This document shows, piece after piece, positions 1 to 7,462 of a stretch of DNA of 64,000 nt. The notes under the pieces are model-generated. The model had not been told where the DNA came from. It was given only the letters and a program-made list of their open reading frames with translations, and ran no database searches. A program made the translations under genes and the position numbers. The stretch's first letter is position 1. Each line of letters starts with the position of its first letter. The stretch spans positions 372,001 to 436,000 of the forward strand of contig FOEZ01000001.1 in assembly GCA_900110595.1 (NCBI GenBank), given 5' to 3'. The stretch is from Arthrobacter sp. OV608 (GTDB taxonomy: Bacteria; Actinomycetota; Actinomycetes; Actinomycetales; Micrococcaceae).

Positions 1-10
1 AGGGACAGCG

Positions 11-925
11 ATGAGGCTTGCATTCATCCTCAGCGAGATCGGCAGCGGCCTCCGCCGCAACCTCTCCATGGTTGTCTCAGTCATCCTGGTCACTTTTGTC
101 TCGCTCACCTTCGTGGGAGCTGCGGGCATGCTCCAGATGCAGATCAACCAGATGAAGGGCTACTGGTACGACAAAGTCCAGGTGGCCATCTTCCTGTGCA
201 GTGAAGGCTCGACGGCGGCCGGTTGCGCCGGCGGGCCCGTTACCGCAGAGCAGCAACAGAGCCTGAACTCCCTCCTGGAATCCCCTGCGGTGGCCCAGTA
301 CATCAACGACTTCCAGTACGAGTCCAAAGACGAGGCCTACAAGCACTTCAAGGACCAGTTCTCGAACTCACCCATCGTGGACTCCGTGACTCCGGACCAA
401 CTGCCGGCATCTTTCAGGATCAACATGAAGGACCCGGAGAAATACCAGATCATCAGCGAGACCTTCGCGTCACAGCCGGGCGTGGAGACCGTCATTGACC
501 AGCGCCAGCTGCTCGAACGGCTGTTCTCGGTGATGAACGGAGCTTCCCTGGTGGCCGTCAGCATCGCCGGTGTGATGATCGTCTGCGCCATCCTGCTGAT
601 CGCCACCACCATCCGGCTCTCCGCCTTCAGCCGGCGGCGGGAAACGGGCATCATGCGCCTGGTGGGCGCATCAAAGACAGTAATCCAGCTGCCGTTCATC
701 CTCGAAGGCGTCATTGCGGCAGTCATTGGGGCTGCCCTTGCATCCGCCACATTGTGGGCCGTCGCGCACTTCTTCCTCGGCGAGTACATGTCCCAGCAAT
801 ACCCGGATACGGCCTTCATCTCCTCGGGCCAGACGCTCATCCTGGCACCGGCTCTGATAATCCTTGGCGGATCCTTGGCGGGAATTTCGTCTCTCTTGAC
901 CTTGCGCCGATACCTTCGGGTCTAG
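11..925 (+). CDS. ftsX: Cell division protein FtsX
   Basis: Membrane subunit of the FtsEX complex, which resembles an ABC transporter but works at the division site by activating cell-wall hydrolases. The 304-residue protein has the FtsX layout: an N-terminal membrane segment (about residues 15-40), an extracytoplasmic domain (about 45-165) and three more membrane segments with the FtsX/MacB-type core (ARRRETGIMRLVGAS-like stretch near residue 210). ftsE is expected just upstream, outside the window. The next gene encodes a secreted coiled-coil M23 peptidase 26 bp downstream, the kind of hydrolase FtsEX controls. The ATG at 11 follows a purine-rich AGGGAC. Identity is secure from family features. 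Confidence 0.96.
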   Translation: MRLAFILSEIGSGLRRNLSMVVSVILVTFVSLTFVGAAGMLQMQINQMKGYWYDKVQVAIFLCSEGSTAAGCAGGPVTAEQQQSLNSLLESPAVAQYINDFQYESKDEAYKHFKDQFSNSPIVDSVTPDQLPASFRINMKDPEKYQIISETFASQPGVETVIDQRQLLERLFSVMNGASLVAVSIAGVMIVCAILLIATTIRLSAFSRRRETGIMRLVGASKTVIQLPFILEGVIAAVIGAALASATLWAVAHFFLGEYMSQQYPDTAFISSGQTLILAPALIILGGSLAGISSLLTLRRYLRV

Positions 926-951
926 GTATGCAAACCGAACAAGGAATGCCC

Positions 952-2379
952 ATGAACGTAACGGATCCAACGTCCCCCCGGCGCCCGCAGGCAACCCGGC
1001 GCAAGGCCCCCCGACGCGCCGGCGTGATGAGCGCAGTGCTCGCTGTTGTCCTCGCCGCAGGGCTCGCTTCCTCCACCCCGGCAGCTTTCGCCGACGAGCT
1101 TGAAGACAAGCAGAAGGCGCTTGAAGCCGAAGCCGCCAGGGTCCAGCAGTCACTGGAATTCGTTGATTCACGCATCGCCAAGGCTGCATCGGACCTGGTC
1201 ATCTACCAGGGCCAGCTGCCCGGCGCCCAGCAGGCACTCCTTGAGGCGCAGGGCCGCGTTGCCGGGGCAGTCAAGGAAGTGGAAGCGCTCTCCGCCCGTG
1301 TGGACATGGCCCAGCAGAACAAGGCCAAAATCACGCAGCAGCTCGAAACGGACAAACAAAAGATTGCCGATACCAAGAAGCTGATCGGCCAGATCGCCAC
1401 CCAGGCCTACAAGTCCGGGGGAGTGCCGTCCAACCTGTCATTGTTCTTCGGCTCGAACAACGGCGGAAGCCTGACCGAAACCATGGATCTTGCGGACCAG
1501 GCCATGCGCAGCCAGAACGCTGCCATGGACAAGCTGTCCCAGCAGAATGCCACCAACGTCAACTCCGAAGCACGCCTTCAAGCAGTCGAAGCGGAAATCA
1601 AGGACTTGAAGGCCAAGGCTGACGCCGCCCTTGAGCGGGAGAAAGCAGCCCGGGACGAGGCAGCTGCCAGGAAGGACGAGGTGGACCGGCTGATCGCGGA
1701 CACCACGCGCCTTGACGCTGAACTGCAGGCTGCCAAGCCCGGCATCCAGTCCCAGCTCGCCAGCGTCCAGGCGAGCCAGAATGCCGTGGCAGCCGAAATC
1801 GAGGAGCGTGACCGGAAACTGCGCGAGGCCTGGGAAGCCGAGCAGCGCCGGCTCGCGGCGGAAGCCGCAGCAGCAGCGGCCGCGGCCGCGGCAGCGAGGA
1901 ACCAGCCGCCGCCCCCCGTCCAGCCGTTCGTGCCGCCGGTAGGTTCGCCGTCGGCCTTTGGCCTCCGGCATCCTTTTGACGGCAGCGTCCCCATCACGTC
2001 CGGCTTCGGCTGGCGTGCAACGCCCCCCGGAACTATCGACTTCTACGGCCAGGGCGGCTACCTGCACACCGGCATCGACTTCGGCGCAGCGTGCGGCACG
2101 CCGGTGTATGCGGCGGCAGCGGGTGAGGTCTTCAGCTCAGGCTGGAACTCAGCTGACGGCGGCGGCTGGCGGGTGAAGATCTCCCATGGCCTGGTTGAAG
2201 GCAACACCCTGAACACGATCTACTACCACAACTCCAGCATCGTGGTCTCGAACGGCCAGCGGGTATCGCAGGGACAGCTGATTGCCTACTCCGGCAACAC
2301 CGGCAATTCCACCGGCTGCCACGCCCACTTTGAAACCTGGCTGAACGGCAATGCCGTGGACCCGATGGGACTGCTGTAG
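952..2379 (+). CDS. Secreted coiled-coil M23 (LytM) peptidase, probable FtsEX partner
   Basis: Predicted peptidoglycan endopeptidase of 475 residues. Residues 24-47 form a signal peptide ending near AFADE. A long coiled coil follows (about 50-310), then an Ala-rich stretch and a Pro-rich linker, and a C-terminal LytM domain. The domain keeps the zinc motifs HxxxD (H372, D376) and HxH (H457, H459), so it should be active, unlike EnvC. In-frame ATGs also occur at 928 and 946. I chose 952 because AAGGA lies 6 bases before it. The layout (coiled coil plus LytM directly after ftsX) matches EnvC/PcsB-type regulators and hydrolases gated by FtsEX. The functional link to FtsX is inferred from position and architecture. 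Confidence 0.9.
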   Translation: MNVTDPTSPRRPQATRRKAPRRAGVMSAVLAVVLAAGLASSTPAAFADELEDKQKALEAEAARVQQSLEFVDSRIAKAASDLVIYQGQLPGAQQALLEAQGRVAGAVKEVEALSARVDMAQQNKAKITQQLETDKQKIADTKKLIGQIATQAYKSGGVPSNLSLFFGSNNGGSLTETMDLADQAMRSQNAAMDKLSQQNATNVNSEARLQAVEAEIKDLKAKADAALEREKAARDEAAARKDEVDRLIADTTRLDAELQAAKPGIQSQLASVQASQNAVAAEIEERDRKLREAWEAEQRRLAAEAAAAAAAAAAARNQPPPPVQPFVPPVGSPSAFGLRHPFDGSVPITSGFGWRATPPGTIDFYGQGGYLHTGIDFGAACGTPVYAAAAGEVFSSGWNSADGGGWRVKISHGLVEGNTLNTIYYHNSSIVVSNGQRVSQGQLIAYSGNTGNSTGCHAHFETWLNGNAVDPMGLL

Positions 2380-2464
2380 GGGGTCATTAGCCTGCCGTAC
2401 ACTGGTATGACTCCGCGCCGGCTGGCCTGGAGGACATCCGATTCTTGAACTGAGGAGCTTTCCC

Positions 2465-2938
2465 TTGCCTAAAGAAAGTGGCCGTAAAGTGGTGGCCACC
2501 AACCGCAAGGCCCGGCACGACTACCATGTGCTGGACACCTACGAGGCTGGAATCGCGCTGATGGGAACCGAAGTAAAGTCCCTGCGCGAGGGCCATGCCT
2601 CCATGGTGGACGGATTTTGCACCTTCTACAACGACGAGCTGTGGATGGAAGCCATTCACATCCCGGAGTACAACCAGGGCAGCTGGACCAACCACGCGGC
2701 ACGGCGCCGCCGGAAGCTGCTGCTGCACCGCGAGGAACTTATCAAGATCTCGCACAAAGTGCGCGAATCGGGCTACACGATCGTTCCCCTGCAGTTGTAC
2801 TTCGTTGATGGCCGGGCCAAGGTCGAAATCGGCGTGGCCCGCGGCAAACGCGAGTACGACAAGCGGCAGACCCTCCGCGAACAGCAGGACAACCGCGAAG
2901 CGCAGCGCGAAATGCGGGAGCGCAACCGCCGGCGCTAG
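2465..2938 (+). CDS. smpB: SsrA-binding protein SmpB
   Basis: Binds the tRNA-like domain of tmRNA and delivers it to stalled ribosomes for trans-translation. The 157-residue protein starts with PKESGRKVVATNRKARHDY, typical of SmpB. It contains GTEVKSLREG and ends in a basic tail (REMRERNRRR) that enters the decoding centre and mRNA channel. The start is TTG at 2465 with GAGGAG about 7 bases upstream. The tmRNA gene lies 77 bp downstream on the same strand, the usual smpB-ssrA pairing. Confidence 0.97.
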   Translation: MPKESGRKVVATNRKARHDYHVLDTYEAGIALMGTEVKSLREGHASMVDGFCTFYNDELWMEAIHIPEYNQGSWTNHAARRRRKLLLHREELIKISHKVRESGYTIVPLQLYFVDGRAKVEIGVARGKREYDKRQTLREQQDNREAQREMRERNRRR

Positions 2939-2966
2939 GCTGGAATGAATTCCCTGAAGGATGAGT

Positions 2967-2972
2967 TATAGT
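2967..2972 (+). promoter_or_regulatory. Candidate -10 element for tmRNA
   Basis: TATAGT lies 43 bases before the mature 5' end of tmRNA, in the gap after smpB, and could start a precursor trimmed at the acceptor stem. No good -35 hexamer is seen, so support is modest. Confidence 0.35.
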
Positions 2973-3015
2973 AGGTAGTCCGGCGGGCTTGCCCACCGGT
3001 TTGGTAACAAAATAT

Positions 3016-3381
3016 GGGGATGATCGGTTTCGACGATGTTAGTCGCGACAGGTGAAGCGGGCCGAGGATGCAGAATTATCTCGTAAACGCTGTCTGCAAA
3101 CCAATAAGTGCCAATTCTAAGCGCACTGACTTCGCTCTTGCTGCCTAAGCAGTAAGACAGTCCGTCAGCCCGAGGTTGCTATCGCCCCGGATCCTGGCGT
3201 CATTTAGATAGCCACTGCTGTCCACCTCCGTCATCGGGGTGAACGGGACTCTTAGATGACTGGGCCCGGATCAGCCAGCTGTTTGCAGCATGGCTGGGGC
3301 CGAGAAAATCCGACGCAAACTGCGCCCGGAGAAGCCCTGACAACACGACATCGGACGGGGGTTCAATTCCCCCCATCTCCA
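3016..3381 (+). ncRNA. ssrA: tmRNA (SsrA)
   Basis: Transfer-messenger RNA that rescues stalled ribosomes and tags nascent peptides for proteolysis. The 5' end GGGGATG pairs with CATCTCC (3374-3380) to form the acceptor stem, with one G-U pair and A3381 as discriminator. CCA is not encoded. A T-arm with GGTTCAATTCC lies just before the 3' strand. The tag reading frame begins at the resume codon GCC (3110-3112) and encodes ANSKRTDFALAA, ending at TAA (3146-3148). The terminal ALAA is the usual degradation signal for Clp proteases. Located just after smpB and followed by a strong terminator. Confidence 0.96.
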
Positions 3382-3423
3382 CATTTGTGATGGATATCTC
3401 CCCTTGGGGAGGGATTCATCGGG

Positions 3424-3456
3424 AAAACACCCCGGTCCTCGGACCGGGGTGTTTTT
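3424..3456 (+). terminator. Rho-independent terminator after tmRNA
   Basis: A 15-bp stem (AAAACACCCCGGTCC paired with GGACCGGGGTGTTTT) with a 2-base loop, followed by a T-rich run. It lies 42 bases after the tmRNA 3' end. Confidence 0.9.
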
Positions 3457-3613
3457 CTTTGCCCGGGGGCTGGGCAGCCTGGCCAGTGGGCCCCTTACAC
3501 CCCGTTCACCGACGGCGTAGCGCAGCGGGGACTATGCACCCGCTACCGATCGTTGTCACCGGTAGGACCCGGACAAGCAATGCCGCCGGGATCCGTCTAC
3601 CAGGAGGTGCCCC

Positions 3614-4597
3614 ATGAACCAGGGGAGCGAGCCAGCTTCACAGGCGTCCGACGTCGACGCCCTGGACTCGTATTCGCAGACAGTTATGCGCGTGGCCGCC
3701 ACGGTCACACCGCACGTGGCTGCCTTGGAAATGTCCGCCGCCCGCCGTAACGGCCGCGTCCGGGTGGGCGCGGGATCCGCGGTGCTTTTTACCGAGGACG
3801 GCTACCTCCTGACCAATTCCCACGTGGTGGCGGGCACAAACACCGGGCACGCAGTTTTCGCCGACGGCAGCCGCATGGACCTGGAACTCGTAGGCGCAGA
3901 CCCCCTGTCCGATCTCGCCGTGGTCCACGGCAGGGCACCGCGGATTCCGCCCGCCCAATTTGGAGCTGCTGAATCCTTGCGCGTTGGGCAACTGGTGGTC
4001 GCTGTCGGTAACCCGCTCGGCTTGGCCGGTTCAGTGACGGCGGGGGTGGTGAGCGGCCTTGGCCGTGCCATCCCGGTATGGGCGGGCGGCAACCGGCGTG
4101 TGATTGAGGACGTCATCCAGACGGACGCTGCACTCAATCCGGGGAACTCCGGGGGAGCGCTGGCTGATACCCACAGCCGGATCGTAGGCATCAACACTGC
4201 GGTGGCCGGCGCGGGACTGGGCCTGGCCATCCCCATCAACGCCACCACCCGGCGGATCATCGCGGCCTTGCTGGCGGACGGGCGCGTACGGCGGGCCTAC
4301 CTGGGCTTGGTCAGCACACCTACCCGGCTCACCCCCAGTGCAGTGATCAGGACCGGACAGCGGGACGCGCTGAGGGTGGTGGAAGTGCTGCCCGGTTCCC
4401 CGGCAGACAAGGCAGGCCTGACCGCCGGGGACATCCTCCTTGCCGCCGGCGGACGCCCGGTCAGTGACGCCGAAAGCCTGCAGCGTCTGCTCTTCGCCGA
4501 TGCGATTGGCGAACCACTTCAACTCGCCGTGCTGCGGGATGGCAAGGAAGTCCATCTCACTGCAGTGCCCGAAGAGATGACCAACAACGGAAAGTAG
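3614..4597 (+). CDS. HtrA-like S1C serine protease with PDZ domain, no export signal
   Basis: Trypsin-fold serine protease of the DegP/HtrA group, 327 residues. The catalytic triad is visible: H70 in TNSHVV, D100 in DLAVV and S179 in GNSGGAL. A single PDZ domain occupies about residues 230-315. Most actinobacterial HtrA proteins have an N-terminal membrane anchor or signal peptide. Here residues 1-40 are polar and no hydrophobic segment is present, so the protein looks cytoplasmic unless exported in another way. The ATG follows a strong CAGGAGG with 6-base spacing, which argues against a missed longer start. The substrate is unknown. Confidence 0.88.
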   Translation: MNQGSEPASQASDVDALDSYSQTVMRVAATVTPHVAALEMSAARRNGRVRVGAGSAVLFTEDGYLLTNSHVVAGTNTGHAVFADGSRMDLELVGADPLSDLAVVHGRAPRIPPAQFGAAESLRVGQLVVAVGNPLGLAGSVTAGVVSGLGRAIPVWAGGNRRVIEDVIQTDAALNPGNSGGALADTHSRIVGINTAVAGAGLGLAIPINATTRRIIAALLADGRVRRAYLGLVSTPTRLTPSAVIRTGQRDALRVVEVLPGSPADKAGLTAGDILLAAGGRPVSDAESLQRLLFADAIGEPLQLAVLRDGKEVHLTAVPEEMTNNGK

Positions 4598-4603
4598 CCG
4601 GGC

Positions 4604-4972
4604 TTAGTCCTGGCCCGCCACGTCCGCGATGCCCACGAAACGTGTGCCCACGCTGTCGAACTCGCTGCGGACGTAACCCTGCCGCAGGGGTGGAACATCC
4701 GCCGGATCGTGGTGCGCGCACACCACGTAGGTAAACTCCGGCCACCACTTCTTGGGCCGTGCCGCTTCCTCGTAACCGCAGACAGCGCACTCCAGGTGAA
4801 CCCAGACAGGCCGCTTCCCGGTTCGGTTGGCGCGGGACTGGACCAGCCACGGCGGCGGATTGTCCAGGATCTTCCCGAGTTCCGCCTCGGTCATCCACTT
4901 GGGAAGGCCATGGCGTTGCGCCATTTCCATCGGTACATCCAGGGCAATGGCCGCGTCACGTCTGCTAATCAT
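4604..4972 (-). CDS. Hypothetical protein with a Cys/His cluster
   Basis: I do not recognise this 122-residue protein. It has no membrane segment. Its middle part is rich in Trp and Pro and includes HLECAVCGYEE and, about 20 residues later, VCAHHD. These four Cys/His positions could bind a metal such as zinc, which is inference. The chosen ATG (MISRRDAAIAL) avoids overlap with the crcB gene upstream, and two more ATGs lie at 4978 and 5059. It is the last gene on this strand after the crcB pair, 43 bp downstream, so it may be co-transcribed. It converges on the HtrA-like gene with a 6-bp gap. Confidence 0.6.
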   Translation of the reverse strand: MISRRDAAIALDVPMEMAQRHGLPKWMTEAELGKILDNPPPWLVQSRANRTGKRPVWVHLECAVCGYEEAARPKKWWPEFTYVVCAHHDPADVPPLRQGYVRSEFDSVGTRFVGIADVAGQD

Positions 4973-5015
4973 CACCATCCACGATACGGGAGCCCGCCAA
5001 ATCGCCTTCCGCGGC

Positions 5016-5462
5016 TCAAGAAGCGAGGGCCAGCCCTGCAGCCGCCGCGCCCAAACCAAGAACCAGATTGCCGGCCAGGTTCAACGCCGCGGCACCGAAC
5101 CGCGCTTCTGTCAGCAGTCGCACAGTTGCTGTGGTCCAGGAACTGAAGGTGGTGAGGCCGCCTGCCAGCCCCGTGGCGAGTGCGAGCTGCCATTCCGGGG
5201 CCAACCCGAGCTTGAGGGTCATTGCGTGGGCGGCGCCGATGATGAAGCAGCCCACGACGTTCACCAGCAGTGTGGCCCACGGCCAGTGCAGCCGCTCCCC
5301 GCGCCCGGGCCCGCGGGCACCAGCGCCGAGGGGCCGTGAGCCATAAGTTTCAAGGCCGCGTGCAGCCCGGAATGCCGTGTGATGCGCGAACCAGCTGTCC
5401 ACAGCAAAGCGGAGCAGCGCGCCGGCAACCCCAAACACCCCTACCAGGGCAGCAGTCACCAT
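5016..5462 (-). CDS. crcB: Fluoride channel CrcB (second copy of the pair)
   Basis: Small four-helix membrane protein (148 residues) of the CrcB/Fluc family, which exports fluoride as a dual-topology dimer. Typical motifs are present: GALLRFAVD near the N terminus, TLLVNVVGCFIIG in the second helix and GLTTFSSW in the third. The start is an ATG at 5462 that overlaps the end of the upstream crcB gene by 7 bp, so the two are translationally coupled. Gram-positive bacteria often carry two crcB genes whose products form a heterodimer, which fits here. Confidence 0.9.
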   Translation of the reverse strand: MVTAALVGVFGVAGALLRFAVDSWFAHHTAFRAARGLETYGSRPLGAGARGPGRGERLHWPWATLLVNVVGCFIIGAAHAMTLKLGLAPEWQLALATGLAGGLTTFSSWTTATVRLLTEARFGAAALNLAGNLVLGLGAAAAGLALAS

Positions 5463-5902
5463 GAACGCCCACTCACCCGGCCGCCGTCGCGCCCGTCCAA
5501 CCAGCCCGCCACAACCTTTCCGGACCGCCACCCCATACCGGCCGCTGCAAGCCCCAGCAGCAATGACAGCACCAGGTAGGCAACCCACGTAAAGTGGGCG
5601 CCTGCGCGGGCCAGCTGGTCCACCGCGAACACCACAGCCGAGAATGTGGTGAACGATCCCAGGAGGCCCGGGCCCAGGCCGGCGCGCAGCCAGAACGAGG
5701 TGTGCGGCCGGGCCATCCATACCGTGGTCAGCAACGCCAGAACAAAGCTTCCGCCAACGTTGATCCACAGCGTGGCCCACGGCACGGACCCCGGAAGATC
5801 CGGAAAGAGAAGTCCCAGCCCAAAGCGCAGCTCAGTACCGAGCAGGCCCCCAACAGCAACAGCAAGCCAGGCGCTGGCCGAAGGCGCGCCGGGAGGATTC
5901 AT
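5456..5902 (-). CDS. crcB: Fluoride channel CrcB (first copy of the pair)
   Basis: A 148-residue CrcB/Fluc protein with four predicted helices. It shows GLLGTELRFGLG, TLWINVGGSFVLA and GSFTTFSAVVF, which correspond to the pore-lining Asn and the Phe-rich TTFS track of the family. The ATG at 5902 follows directly on the stop codon of mntR, with no spacer. There is therefore no room for a fluoride riboswitch, and expression should depend on the mntR transcript. Partner of the following crcB gene. Confidence 0.9.
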   Translation of the reverse strand: MNPPGAPSASAWLAVAVGGLLGTELRFGLGLLFPDLPGSVPWATLWINVGGSFVLALLTTVWMARPHTSFWLRAGLGPGLLGSFTTFSAVVFAVDQLARAGAHFTWVAYLVLSLLLGLAAAGMGWRSGKVVAGWLDGRDGGRVSGRSW

Positions 5903-6616
5903 TCAGCCGTCCCCGAGCAGGCAGCCCGGGTGGGGATGGTCGCTGTGTACCCAGAGGGCAGACGTGATTTCGTCGGCCAGGTCATAGTCCCTGGTCCTGC
6001 CCGAGTTCCGGATCCTGACCACCAGGGCTCCGCCGAACGGCTTGCGGCCCATCACTTCCACTTCGGCGTCGAGGTCTATTTCCTCGGCGGAGAGGTAGCG
6101 GAGCAGGTCCGGGTTTTCGTCGCTGATGCGGGTGATCCTGCCGGTGTGCCCCTGGTCCAGCTCACCCAGCAGGTGTGCGCGGGGCATCCGGACCGTGCCT
6201 TCGGCGGTGGGGATCGGGTCCCCGTGGGGATCGCGCTGGGGGTCGCCGAGTATGGCTGCCACACGCTCAATGAAGGTGTCAGAGACGGCGTGCTCCAGCA
6301 GCTCGGCTTCGTCGTGGACCTCGTCCCACTTGTAGCCCAGCTGCTGGACCAGGTAGGTCTCGATCAGCCGGTGGCGGCGCACCATGGAAAGCGCCAGCCG
6401 GACACCCTGGTCCGTGAGCGTGATGGCGCTGTAGGGTTTGTGGTCCACCAGCCCCTGGTCCTTCAGCTTCCGCACCATTTCAGATACCGAAGAGTTGGCC
6501 ACCCCAAGGCGCTGGGCCAGCTGGGAGGACGTGATGGGCTTGTCCTGCCATTCGGTGAACGAGTAGATGACCTTGACGTAATCCTCGATGGAGGAGGAGG
6601 GCGCGCTGGTCTTCAC
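5903..6616 (-). CDS. mntR: MntR-type manganese-dependent transcriptional regulator
   Basis: DtxR-family metal sensor of 237 residues: winged helix (about 1-70), dimerisation and metal-binding domain (about 75-140) and a C-terminal FeoA/SH3-like domain. The metal ligands identify the subtype. The position of DtxR Met10 is Asp12 (SIEDY) and that of Cys102 is Glu105 (HDEAELLEH). The other ligands H82, E86, H101, E108 and H109 are kept. Asp and Glu at these two sites are the signature of MntR, which senses manganese rather than iron. The GTG start lies 7 bases after a TAGGCT -10 element, so the mRNA is probably leaderless. The fluoride genes follow without a gap. Confidence 0.88.
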   Translation of the reverse strand: MKTSAPSSSIEDYVKVIYSFTEWQDKPITSSQLAQRLGVANSSVSEMVRKLKDQGLVDHKPYSAITLTDQGVRLALSMVRRHRLIETYLVQQLGYKWDEVHDEAELLEHAVSDTFIERVAAILGDPQRDPHGDPIPTAEGTVRMPRAHLLGELDQGHTGRITRISDENPDLLRYLSAEEIDLDAEVEVMGRKPFGGALVVRIRNSGRTRDYDLADEITSALWVHSDHPHPGCLLGDG

Positions 6617-6623
6617 AGCACCA

Positions 6624-6629
6624 AGCCTA
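6624..6629 (-). promoter_or_regulatory. -10 element (TAGGCT) of a probable leaderless mntR promoter
   Basis: TAGGCT read on the minus strand ends 7 bases before the GTG of mntR, so transcription should begin at or within one base of the start codon. No clear Shine-Dalgarno sequence and no good -35 are seen. Confidence 0.55.
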
Positions 6630-6647
6630 CCCGTTCACCGCCGGCGG

Positions 6648-7406
6648 TCATGCTTTGGTGGCCCGCCAGGTAAGCGTGAGGTAGGGCAGTTCGAGCTCTT
6701 CGTCCAGGCTGTGGCCGAGGTGGTCGTGCAGATACCAGTCGAGGTTGGCCAGCACTTTAGCGCGGGTGGTTTCACCGGCCCGCAGGTAGTAGCTCCGCGA
6801 CTTCGTCAGCTCCACAAGGTCGGTGGTGGTGACACGGTCCTGCCAATGCGTTAGGTGGCCCTCAAGATCGCGGAACTCCGGCCCTACGTGCGGCCGGAAA
6901 TCCGGCTTGTAAACGTCTCCGGCATGCATGATCCGCGAAAGCCGGTGAACCCATGGAACCGAGGTGTCCAGCTGGTTCCAGATCAGGCCCAGGGTTCCGT
7001 GCGGACGCAGGACGCGTGCCAGTTCAGTGCTGGCTGCGAGGGCGTCACACCAGTGCCAGGCCTGGGCAACGCTGACGACGTCGAAGGCTGCCGCGGGCAG
7101 TCCGGTCGCCTCCGCGGTGGCCCGGACAGCCGTGGCGTCAGGATAGTGCGCCCGCAACTGTTCGAGCATGTCCTCGGACGGGTCCACGGCGGTGACTGAG
7201 AGTCCCATGCCGAGCAGGAGTTCGGTGAACTTCCCGGTGCCGGCCCCGGCGTCGAGGGCATCGCGGGCTCCGGCGGGGACCAGCCATTGTGCGGATTCTT
7301 GCGGATAACCCGGCCGGACCTGCTGGTAGTGCCTGCCGCCGTCCTGGAAGCTCTGGCCGAGCTCCCGCCGCCGTCCGTGGTCAAGTTTGGGGCCACCCCG
7401 TACCAC
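6648..7406 (-). CDS. SAM-dependent class I methyltransferase
   Basis: A 252-residue protein with the Rossmann-fold motif I ALDAGAGTGKFTELLL (about residues 50-65), an acidic strand-2 end (AVDPSEDML) and FDVVSVAQAWHW in motif IV, typical of Methyltransf_11-type enzymes. It resembles YcgJ/UbiE-like and trans-aconitate methyltransferase-like proteins, but the substrate cannot be read from the sequence. The GTG start follows AAGGAGGG with 7-base spacing. It lies between the SAM-riboswitch-controlled aminotransferase gene and mntR on the same strand. Cotranscription with the aminotransferase gene is possible, since the gap is 56 bp. Confidence 0.85.
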   Translation of the reverse strand: MVRGGPKLDHGRRRELGQSFQDGGRHYQQVRPGYPQESAQWLVPAGARDALDAGAGTGKFTELLLGMGLSVTAVDPSEDMLEQLRAHYPDATAVRATAEATGLPAAAFDVVSVAQAWHWCDALAASTELARVLRPHGTLGLIWNQLDTSVPWVHRLSRIMHAGDVYKPDFRPHVGPEFRDLEGHLTHWQDRVTTTDLVELTKSRSYYLRAGETTRAKVLANLDWYLHDHLGHSLDEELELPYLTLTWRATKA

Positions 7407-7462
7407 CTGTGGCCCTCCTTCGATTGATGCCCTTGGGTATCCTCCGAATTTACCGCAAGTGC

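Noticed and set aside
3540..3600. TTGTCA upstream of the HtrA-like gene as another PafBC-type promoter.
   Set aside because: TTGTCACCG is present, but the position 8 bases later does not match TANNNT.
5902..5905. Fluoride riboswitch upstream of crcB.
   Set aside because: crcB follows the mntR stop with no spacer, leaving no room for an aptamer.
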